From JAHEZL01 sp964406465 (GTDB taxonomy: Bacteria > Bacteroidota > Bacteroidia > Flavobacteriales_C > GCA-002722245): DNA of 64,000 nucleotides. Numbering within the stretch: the stretch's first letter is position 1; every line of letters begins with the position of its first letter. The position numbers and the translations under genes were made by a program. Below are positions 57,540 through 64,000 of the stretch, piece after piece. The notes beneath the pieces were generated by a model. That model searched no databases. It saw nothing but the letters and a program-made list of their open reading frames with translations, and was not told the origin of the DNA. The stretch lies in assembly GCA_964406465.1 (NCBI GenBank), contig CAYORT010000003.1, positions 124,001 through 188,000 on the forward strand, written 5' to 3'.

Positions 57540-59693
57540 ATGAGCAAAAAGAAAAAAAACAAAAATAAAGAAGTGAGTCAGGGCTCACTTACCAACTCCA
57601 TTCTTCAACTTTTTTACAAAGCTGGCGACAGAGACTTAAGTCATAAATCCATCACCCACGACCTGCGTATCACATCAAAAGATGGCAAAAGAAAAGTGCT
57701 CGACACCCTTTTGGCAATGGTAGACAAAGGAACGTTAAAAGAATTACACCGAGGAAAATTTACCTTGGCTGAAGCTACTGAACCAATGACGGGCGTTGCC
57801 GATTTTACCTCGTCGGGCGCTGCTTACGTTACTGTTGTTGGTGAAGAACACGACATCTACATTCCTGCAAAATATACGCTCAACGCCTTTCATCAAGACA
57901 CCGTTAGAATTGAAATTATACCCGGCAGAGGCAACAAGCCTGAAGGTAAAATTGTGGAAGTGGTGGAAAGAAAAAGAACCGAATTTATTGGTTCTGTTCA
58001 ATTGGTGAAAGATTTTGCTTTCGTGATTCCCGACAACCCTAAAATCCACATGGATTTTTATGTTCCTGCCGGCAAAATAATGGGCGCGAAAGAAGGACAA
58101 AAAGTAATTGTGCGATTGGGCGACTGGCCTAAAAATTCGAAAAATCCCTTTGGTGAAATCATTGAAGTGCTGGGCGATGCCGGCAACAATGATGTAGAAA
58201 TGCACGCCATCCTTTTTCAATATGGATTGCCTTACAAATTCCCCAAAGAGGTTGAAGAATTTGCTAACAAATTGCCCGATACCATCACCGAAGAAGAAAT
58301 TAAAAAACGTAGAGACTTTCGTAAGGTCACCACTTTCACTATCGACCCACACGACGCAAAAGATTTCGATGATGCTCTTTCCATTCAAAAATTAGAAAAT
58401 GGCAATTGGGAAATTGGTGTGCACATCGCCGATGTTTCGCACTACCTTCAGCCAGGAACTTTATTAGATCATGAAGCTTATGAACGTGGCACGTCGGTTT
58501 ATTTGGTCGACAGAACCGTTCCAATGCTTCCTGAGAAGCTTTCTAATGGTGTTTGCTCCCTTCGTCCGCACGAAGAAAAATTATGCTTCTCATGCGTTTT
58601 TGAAATGGACGACAAAGCCAACGTCATTAGCAGATGGATTGGCAGAACCGTAATTTACAGCGACAGAAGATTTACCTACGAAGAAGCTCAGCAGGTAATT
58701 GAAACGGGTGAAGGCGATCTTAAAGACGAAATTTTAACCTTCGATAGATTAGCAAAAATACTGCGCAAAGAACGCATGAACAACGGAGCTATTAGCTTCG
58801 ATAAAGCCGAAGTTAAATTTAAACTTGATGAAGCCGGGGCTCCCGTTAGCGTGTATTTTAAAGAATCGAAAGATGCCAACAAACTCATTGAAGAGTTTAT
58901 GCTGTTGGCCAATAAATACGTGGCTATGTTTGCCGGCAAAGACAGCAAACCTCCCAAAACATTTGTATACAGAATTCACGACGTTCCTTCATTAGAAAAA
59001 TTTGGCGTTTTTGCCGATTTCGTGAAACAGTTTGGGTATGAGTTGCGTGCGCAAACGCCTAAGCAGGTAGCCGGACAATTAAACAAGATGCTGCAAGATT
59101 CGAAAACAAAAAATTACGGGTCAATGCTCGAAACCCTTGCTGTAAGAACCATGGCAAAGGCCGAATATTCGCCCGATAACATTGGTCACTACGGATTGGC
59201 CTTCGACTTCTATTCACATTTCACCTCTCCTATTCGCCGATATCCCGATGTAATGGTTCATCGCTTGTTGCAGCTGTATTTAGATGGAAATCCTTCGGCC
59301 AACAAAAAGATTTTTGAAGAACAATGTAAGCACTGCAGCGAACGCGAAAAACTTGCTTCTGATGCAGAACGCGACTCTATTAAATACAAACAAGTAGAAT
59401 ATTTAAAAGCGCATTTAGGCGAAACTTTTGAAGCCACCATTTCTGGTTTAACCGAATGGGGTATCTATGCCGAAATCATTGAAAACAAATGCGAAGGAAT
59501 GATTTCTGCCCGCACTTTAATGGGAGATACTTTTGTTTTCGATCCCGATAATTACCGCTATGTAGGTCGAATTCACAAGAAAGTATATCAATTTGGCGAC
59601 AAGGTAAAAATTAAGGTAACCGGCGCCAACTTGATTAAAAAGCAATTGGATTTTGTATTGGTAGAAGAAGGGGATGAAGGTTTTGAGGAGTAG
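57540..59693 (+). CDS. rnr: Ribonuclease R
   Basis: A 717-residue 3'-5' exoribonuclease of the RNB (RNase II) family. In order: a Lys-rich start, helix-turn-helix and cold-shock domains ('SGAAYVTVVGEEHDIYIPAK'), the RNB catalytic domain with the metal-binding 'TIDPHDAKDFDDALSI' and 'HIADVSHYL', 'HFTSPIRRYPDVMVHRLL', and a C-terminal S1 domain ('ATISGLTEWGIYAEIIENKCEGMI'). It degrades structured RNA in the cytoplasm. The gene is alone on its strand and is followed by a short hairpin between convergent genes. Confidence 0.95.
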   Translation: MSKKKKNKNKEVSQGSLTNSILQLFYKAGDRDLSHKSITHDLRITSKDGKRKVLDTLLAMVDKGTLKELHRGKFTLAEATEPMTGVADFTSSGAAYVTVVGEEHDIYIPAKYTLNAFHQDTVRIEIIPGRGNKPEGKIVEVVERKRTEFIGSVQLVKDFAFVIPDNPKIHMDFYVPAGKIMGAKEGQKVIVRLGDWPKNSKNPFGEIIEVLGDAGNNDVEMHAILFQYGLPYKFPKEVEEFANKLPDTITEEEIKKRRDFRKVTTFTIDPHDAKDFDDALSIQKLENGNWEIGVHIADVSHYLQPGTLLDHEAYERGTSVYLVDRTVPMLPEKLSNGVCSLRPHEEKLCFSCVFEMDDKANVISRWIGRTVIYSDRRFTYEEAQQVIETGEGDLKDEILTFDRLAKILRKERMNNGAISFDKAEVKFKLDEAGAPVSVYFKESKDANKLIEEFMLLANKYVAMFAGKDSKPPKTFVYRIHDVPSLEKFGVFADFVKQFGYELRAQTPKQVAGQLNKMLQDSKTKNYGSMLETLAVRTMAKAEYSPDNIGHYGLAFDFYSHFTSPIRRYPDVMVHRLLQLYLDGNPSANKKIFEEQCKHCSEREKLASDAERDSIKYKQVEYLKAHLGETFEATISGLTEWGIYAEIIENKCEGMISARTLMGDTFVFDPDNYRYVGRIHKKVYQFGDKVKIKVTGANLIKKQLDFVLVEEGDEGFEE

Positions 59694-59700
59694 TTTTATA

Positions 59701-59727
59701 GTAGAGACTAAATGCTTTTGTCTCTAC
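59701..59727. terminator. Short hairpin between convergent genes
   Basis: GTAGAGAC (59701-59708) and GTCTCTAC (59720-59727) pair, with AAA/TTT inside. It lies between the rnr stop and the end of the minus-strand gene, whose stop codon it contains. It has the same ends as the repeat at 47793 and may be a minimal copy or act as a terminator. Confidence 0.5.
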
Positions 59728-60011
59728 CCCAAAATCATAGTCCCAAAATACGCCAAGAATATCAGTATTATCAACGAGAACAAAATGATTCCAAACAATT
59801 GAGATTTCTTTTTTTCTGCAGGATATTTCTTGGCTAAATCGTAAACAATGTATCCCGAAACCAACATCAAAACAATGTTAAGAGATTCATTTTTTAAGAA
59901 CTCGTTTTTCTCCGACATCATCTGAGCAAAAACCAAGAAAAGGGTTAAAACCACTACTACAGCGACAAACCAAGCTATTGCTTTAAATAATTTGTTTTTT
60001 GGTACCGACAT
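59724..60011 (-). CDS. Small two-helix membrane protein
   Basis: A 95-residue protein with membrane helices at about residues 10-30 ('AIAWFVAVVVVLTLFLVFAQM'), 44-60 ('LNIVLMLVSGYIVYDLA') and 72-93 ('LFGIILFSLIILIFLAYFG'). No known family. It starts one base after the stop of the LytTR regulator and is the last gene of a nadA-kinase-regulator operon, so it might be related to that signalling pair. Confidence 0.7.
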   Translation of the reverse strand: MSVPKNKLFKAIAWFVAVVVVLTLFLVFAQMMSEKNEFLKNESLNIVLMLVSGYIVYDLAKKYPAEKKKSQLFGIILFSLIILIFLAYFGTMILG

Positions 60012-60770
60012 TTAAACGAAATTAAGGCGTTTTAAGAGATCATCTTTGTATGAGCCGCCTATTGATATCGGATTGCTGTCGTTCTCTAAATACAGGATGC
60101 CTTGTGATTGTTCTAACGATATAATTCTGTCTACTCTCACAATGAATGAACGGTGAACTCTAATGAATTGCTTTCCTGGCAATTTTTGCTCTATATCTTT
60201 CATGGTTGCGTGAATAGTGTAGTCGCCATTAGCAGTATGAAACGTAACATAATCTTTCAAAGCTTCAACATAATACAAATCAACCATTTTTACTTTTACC
60301 AATTTCGACTTAGCGCGGATAAACAAGAAATCTGCCGAACCATTACCATCAAGCAATGTAGCATACATTTCATTTTCTTTTTTCAATTCACCTGTCTTCT
60401 TGTGCTTGTACAAAGCCATCTCTATTGAGGTGTGTAAATCAATTTCCTTAAATGGCTTTAAAATATAACCGTAAGGCTCTGTAATTTTTGCTTTTGATAG
60501 TGTGTTTTCATCGGCATATGCAGTAAGAAAAATGACAGGTAAGTCGTAAATTTCCTTTACATATTCTGCTGTATCAATACCGCTCATATCGCCTTTCAAC
60601 ATGATATCCATTAAAATTATATCAGGCTGATTGTTTTTCAATATTTCTTTTGCTTTTTCACCAGATGATGCTGTTCCAATCACATTATAACCCATCTTTT
60701 GCAAACTCTGTTGAATGTCTTTTGCAACAATGTTTTCATCTTCTACAACCAATACACTAATGTTACCCAT
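60012..60770 (-). CDS. LytTR-family response regulator
   Basis: A 252-residue regulator. The receiver domain (about 1-120) has Glu10/Asp11, the phospho-acceptor Asp55 ('IILMDIMLKG'), Thr83 and Lys105 ('YILKPF'). After a linker, residues about 145-250 form a LytTR DNA-binding domain ('LVKVKMVDLYYVEALKDYVTFHTANG', 'QFIRVHRSFIVRVDRIISLE'). It is encoded 11 bases after the histidine kinase and is surely its partner. Its target genes are unknown. Confidence 0.92.
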   Translation of the reverse strand: MGNISVLVVEDENIVAKDIQQSLQKMGYNVIGTASSGEKAKEILKNNQPDIILMDIMLKGDMSGIDTAEYVKEIYDLPVIFLTAYADENTLSKAKITEPYGYILKPFKEIDLHTSIEMALYKHKKTGELKKENEMYATLLDGNGSADFLFIRAKSKLVKVKMVDLYYVEALKDYVTFHTANGDYTIHATMKDIEQKLPGKQFIRVHRSFIVRVDRIISLEQSQGILYLENDSNPISIGGSYKDDLLKRLNFV

Positions 60771-60781
60771 AATAGTAGTAA

Positions 60782-62278
60782 TTAATTTGCTTTAAATTCT
60801 ATTAGAAAGCGTGTACCCTTTACGCTTTCGCAATAAAGTTTTCCATCTATTTGATCCACTAAGGTCATAACGAGCTGCAGGCCCAATGATTCTGTTTCCT
60901 CAATGTTAAGATCCTTAGGCATCCCAATACCGTCATCTTCAATGATCAAAAGGTTAGGTCCACCTTTTTTGCGCTTTAAAGATATAAAAATGTTTCCCTT
61001 TTTAGAATTTGGAAAAGCATACTTCAAAGCATTGGCCACCAATTCGTTTACTATTAAGCCGCAAGGGATAGATGTATCAAGGGATAGAAAGAGTTTCTCT
61101 ATATCAAAATTCAAGCTTACTCGGCCTGTAACTGAATAAGAATATAATAGGTTTGAACATAAACTTTTTAGATAGTCACCAAAATCAACATGCGAGAAAT
61201 TTTTACTTTGATACAAGCTTTCGTGTATAAACGACATCGACTTTATTCTATCCCTGCACTCCTTCAACATATTTAGGGTATACTCGTCTTTTACATAGGA
61301 TGATTGTAAGTTCAAAATACTTGATATCACCTGTAAATTGTTCTTAACTCTATGATGAACTTCCTTTAAAAGTATTTCTCCCTCAGCTACTGTTTCTTTC
61401 AATTTAGCTTCGGTTTCTTTGCGCTCGCTAATCTCTTTTTCTAGCGCTGTTGTAGTAGCTTCAGCAACTTCTGCTCGCAATCTCTCTTCCTCTGCTTGAA
61501 GCCTTTCCGATAAATCTCTACCGGTTATTATCAATACATTTTTGCCGAAATAAGTCCCTTTTCTAAAGATCATTTCCACAGGAAATTCTTCGCCTTTCTT
61601 GTTGATACCTGTCCAATCAAATCTTGTTGTTCCTTGCTTCCACGACTTTTCAAGGTGTTTCAACAACAAATTATTCTTTTTGTTTTTTGTAAGAATTTCA
61701 AGCGTATTACCAATTATATCCTCTTTAGATAATGCAAATTTATCAATGGCCGATTTATTAACATCTATAATAACATTGGCTTCACTCAATATTAAAATAA
61801 TGTCTGAACTGGTATTGAATATCTCAAAATAACTTTTGATACTTTTATTCTTAAACTCTTCAGCTTCCTTGCGTCGGGTGATATCGCGCACTATCGCTTG
61901 CATCATCTTCTCACCCTTAACTTCAAAAGCATTTAAGCTTATTTCTGTATCAAATTGTTCTCCATTAAAGCGTAAAAATTTCCAGTATAAAAACTGTGAT
62001 TCTCCTTTTAAAGTAAGCAGAGATAAATCGTAAAATCCTAAAATAGAATCGGCCCCATTTGGCTGTTTTTCTGGCAATAAATTATATACTGGTTTTCCTT
62101 TTATCTCCTTCTCCTTACAGCCAAACATCTCTAAAGATTTTTGATTGCAATCTATAATCTTATTGTCTTTAATAATGAAAATTGCATCGTTTGCCTTTTC
62201 AAAAAGCATGCGGTGTTTTTCTTCACTTAACTTAAGCTGCTCTTCTATCTCTGTACTATTTTTCTTCTTTACTGCCAT
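60782..62278 (-). CDS. PAS-PAS sensor histidine kinase (HisKA_2 type)
   Basis: A 498-residue cytoplasmic kinase without membrane helices. Two PAS domains ('LFEKANDAIFIIKDNKIIDCNQKSLEMFG' and 'IFNTSSDIILILSEANVIIDVNKSAIDKF') are followed by a Glu-rich coiled coil (about 265-300), the HisKA_2 dimerisation motif 'LLKEVHHRVKNNLQVISSILNLQ' with the phosphorylated His, and an ATPase domain ('GLIVNELVANALKYAF', 'IIEDDGIGMP'). It starts three bases after the nadA stop. The signal is probably intracellular. Confidence 0.92.
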   Translation of the reverse strand: MAVKKKNSTEIEEQLKLSEEKHRMLFEKANDAIFIIKDNKIIDCNQKSLEMFGCKEKEIKGKPVYNLLPEKQPNGADSILGFYDLSLLTLKGESQFLYWKFLRFNGEQFDTEISLNAFEVKGEKMMQAIVRDITRRKEAEEFKNKSIKSYFEIFNTSSDIILILSEANVIIDVNKSAIDKFALSKEDIIGNTLEILTKNKKNNLLLKHLEKSWKQGTTRFDWTGINKKGEEFPVEMIFRKGTYFGKNVLIITGRDLSERLQAEEERLRAEVAEATTTALEKEISERKETEAKLKETVAEGEILLKEVHHRVKNNLQVISSILNLQSSYVKDEYTLNMLKECRDRIKSMSFIHESLYQSKNFSHVDFGDYLKSLCSNLLYSYSVTGRVSLNFDIEKLFLSLDTSIPCGLIVNELVANALKYAFPNSKKGNIFISLKRKKGGPNLLIIEDDGIGMPKDLNIEETESLGLQLVMTLVDQIDGKLYCESVKGTRFLIEFKAN

Positions 62279-62281
62279 CTA

Positions 62282-63277
62282 CTACAAACCTAATTTTGCA
62301 GAAATATCTAACATTCTAACAATTGGTTTTTTTGCTCTTTCAATTAAATCTGCTTCCATCTCAATACATGGTAATTCATACAACAAACAATTGTATAATT
62401 TCTCTAGAGTATTGAGTTTCATATGCGGACAATCATTGCACGCGCAAGTGTTGTTTGGTGGTGCTGGTATAAATGTTTTATCTGGTGAAGCTTTTTGCAT
62501 TTGATGTAAAATTCCTGCTTCTGTAGCTACTATAAATTCTGTACAATCACTTTTTACAGAATAGTTTAAAATTCCTGTTGTAGAGCCTATGTAATCAGCT
62601 ATTTTCAATAAAGAGGCCTCACACTCTGGATGCGCCAATAATTGCGCCTTAGGATGTTTGTTTTTTAGCTGAATTATCTTCTCTAATGAAAAGATTTCAT
62701 GCACCATACATGATCCATCCCACAGCACCATATCTCTTCCTGTTTTTTGAACCAAATAAGCACCTAAATTTTTATCTGGTGCAAAAATAATTTTCTGCTC
62801 TTTTGGTAAACTTTCTATAATTTGCAAAGCATTACTTGATGTACAAACGATATCTGTTAATGCTTTAATCTCTGCAGAACAATTAACATACGATATCACT
62901 AAATGATCGGGATGTTGCTCTTTGAATTGTTGAAATTTATCTGCCGGACAACTATCTGCCAGTGAACAACCAGCTTTTAAATCGGGCAATAAAACTTTTT
63001 TGTTAGGCGATAAAATCTTAGCTGTTTCGGCCATAAACTCCACGCCAGCAAAAACTATAATGTCGGCGTTGGTAGCTGCTGCCTGTTGCGACAAGCCTAA
63101 ACTGTCTCCAATGTAGTCGGCAATATCTTGAATATCGGCATCCTGGTAGTAGTGAGCCAAAATAACCGCATTCTTCTTTTTCTTAAGTTCATTAATTTCA
63201 TGGAACAAATCTAAGGAAGGATTTGGATTAATATCTAAGTACCCTTTTTCCTTAATATCATTAATATTTATTTTCAT
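62282..63277 (-). CDS. nadA: Quinolinate synthase
   Basis: A 331-residue enzyme that condenses iminoaspartate with dihydroxyacetone phosphate to quinolinate in NAD synthesis (EC 2.5.1.72). Seen are 'AVILAHYYQDADIQDIADYIGDSLGLSQ', 'LLPDLKAGCSLADSC', 'VISYVNCSAEIKALTDIVCTSSNA', 'DKNLGAYL' and the C-terminal 'NNTCACNDCPHMKLNTLEKL'; Cys residues in these segments ligate the 4Fe-4S cluster. It heads an operon with a histidine kinase, LytTR regulator and small membrane protein. No nadB or nadC is adjacent. Confidence 0.95.
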   Translation of the reverse strand: MKININDIKEKGYLDINPNPSLDLFHEINELKKKKNAVILAHYYQDADIQDIADYIGDSLGLSQQAAATNADIIVFAGVEFMAETAKILSPNKKVLLPDLKAGCSLADSCPADKFQQFKEQHPDHLVISYVNCSAEIKALTDIVCTSSNALQIIESLPKEQKIIFAPDKNLGAYLVQKTGRDMVLWDGSCMVHEIFSLEKIIQLKNKHPKAQLLAHPECEASLLKIADYIGSTTGILNYSVKSDCTEFIVATEAGILHQMQKASPDKTFIPAPPNNTCACNDCPHMKLNTLEKLYNCLLYELPCIEMEADLIERAKKPIVRMLDISAKLGL

Positions 63278-63717
63278 TTATCTAATATGGTGTTATATAT
63301 ATCCTGTTAGTATTGTTCTTATCTTTTTGTTCTTTATTTGTATTGTTGATTACTATACAGTTGTTCAGGGTTTATTAACAAGTTATATGTTTTGAATGTA
63401 TTGATAATTAAGCTCATACTTTGTTATGCACAATTTACTGTATTTCGTGTAAAGTTAATAATACCCTTGATATTTTGTGTTTATATTTTGTGTGATTTTT
63501 CAGGCTAACTTTCTTCTATTTCGTTTTTATTTTCAAATAAGATTACTCATTAGAATTTTTTTCAAGATTTACTCTCTATTTTTGTTGTAAAGTTTTCAGA
63601 CTCATTTATATTATTAAACAATTGAAGTGTTAAGAACTACAAGGGTTAAGTAACTAGAAAACAAGTCTTTAATTTTTACTGTAAATTCAATGTTTATAAA
63701 CTGTTAATTACGCTAAA
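63278..63717. other. 440-bp AT-rich intergenic region between divergent nadA and rpiB
   Basis: No open frame of interest. It is very AT-rich, with repeated GTTAAT/TTAATAA words and one exact DnaA-box-like TTATGCACA at 63423-63431. It must hold promoters for both flanking genes. One box is not enough to call an origin. Confidence 0.5.
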
Positions 63718-64000
63718 ATGGAAGTTGCAATTGCCGCAGATCACGCTGGTTTTCAATTAAAGGAACTGATTAAGAAACACTTAAGTTCAAAAGGAATAGC
63801 TACAAAAGATTTTGGAACCAATTCTGAAGCAAGTTGTGATTATCCAGATTACGCTCATCCCTTAGCTCAATCGGTAAACGATGGCAATCATTTATTAGGC
63901 ATTTTAATTTGTGGTAGTGCAAACGGTGTGAATATCGTTGCCAACAAGCACCAACAAGTACGTTCTGCGTTGTGCTGGAATGTTGAAGTAGCTAAATTGG
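63718..64000 (+). CDS. rpiB: Ribose-5-phosphate isomerase B (cut by window end)
   Basis: The first 94 codons are present. The opening 'MEVAIAADHAGFQLKELIKKHL', 'DFGTNSEASCDYPDYAHPLAQSV' and 'GILICGSANGVNIVANKHQQVRSALCWN' match RpiB of the LacAB/RpiB family; the active-site Cys sits in the 'ICGSANG' loop. It interconverts ribose 5-phosphate and ribulose 5-phosphate in the pentose phosphate pathway. The 3' end lies beyond the window. Confidence 0.93.
   Translation, partial: MEVAIAADHAGFQLKELIKKHLSSKGIATKDFGTNSEASCDYPDYAHPLAQSVNDGNHLLGILICGSANGVNIVANKHQQVRSALCWNVEVAKL

Noticed and set aside
63423..63431. Chromosome replication origin at the DnaA-box-like site
   Set aside because: Only one box, no dnaA or dnaN nearby, and no visible cluster of direct repeats; kept only as a low-interest observation.
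1..64000. CRISPR array, prophage, insertion sequence with transposase, or rRNA genes
   Set aside because: No regular spaced repeats, phage structural genes, DDE transposase-like proteins or rRNA sequence were seen anywhere in the window.

Overview
The window looks like a chromosomal segment of an AT-rich member of the Bacteroidota. The evidence is the density of secreted proteins ending in type IX secretion (T9SS) sorting domains ('YPNP...GxYFxxF' type A, one gliding-type type B), lipoproteins, WG-repeat and MORN-repeat proteins, a TonB-dependent receptor with a carboxypeptidase-regulatory-like plug extension, and promoters that fit the Bacteroidota -33 TTTG / -7 TAnnTTTG pattern. Both ends are cut inside genes: a T9SS cargo protein on the left and rpiB on the right.

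Layout. 1-2.4 kb: T9SS cargo, including a FG-GAP-like gene broken by an in-frame amber codon. 2.5-4.7 kb: an arsenic-type operon (ArsR repressor, DUF6428 protein, low-molecular-weight phosphatase/arsenate reductase, aquaporin). 4.9-6.4 kb: group III truncated haemoglobin, DUF2459 protein, tRNA-Arg(UCG). 6.5-22.7 kb: envelope proteins and lipoproteins, a WG-repeat protein, a lipase-like protein and T9SS cargo. 22.7-26.1 kb: housekeeping genes argB, pgk and holB. 26-35.5 kb: a giant MORN-repeat protein, ferritin, a lysine-rich 'DSYS' repeat lipoprotein split at an A11 tract, small metabolic and DUF1801 genes, and two related T9SS proteins. 35.5-39.9 kb: a variable accessory island. 40-42.5 kb: a two-domain polysaccharide-type oxidoreductase. 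42.8-47.8 kb: a tandem pair of chitin-binding metzincin proteases, the first frameshifted at an A8 tract. 48.3-54.9 kb: two more giant MORN proteins in one operon. 55-64 kb: TonB-dependent receptor, RNase R, a nadA-histidine kinase-LytTR operon, and rpiB.

The main discovery is a diversity-generating retroelement (DGR) on the minus strand at about 36.8-39.2 kb. In transcription order it has a small T9SS protein, a secreted FISUMP/C-type-lectin-like variable protein, avd, a 190-bp template repeat (TR) and the start of a reverse transcriptase. Aligned by hand without gaps, TR (37084-37273) and the variable repeat VR (37927-38116) differ at 34 positions, and all 34 are adenines in the TR coding strand. 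They change 26 codons, mostly Asn to Tyr, Ser or Asp. The reverse transcriptase is cut off after about 60 residues and runs into the 3' part of an unrelated PD40/T9SS gene, so the catalytic domain is missing here. The element is therefore either freshly inactivated, served in trans, or mis-assembled.

A second theme is intergenic structure. Several families of long inverted repeats, most with arms that are themselves hairpins, sit between genes; one family (GTAGGG...CCCTAC or GTAGAG...CTCTAC ends) occurs at least four times, including inside the ars operon and at the very end of a protease gene.
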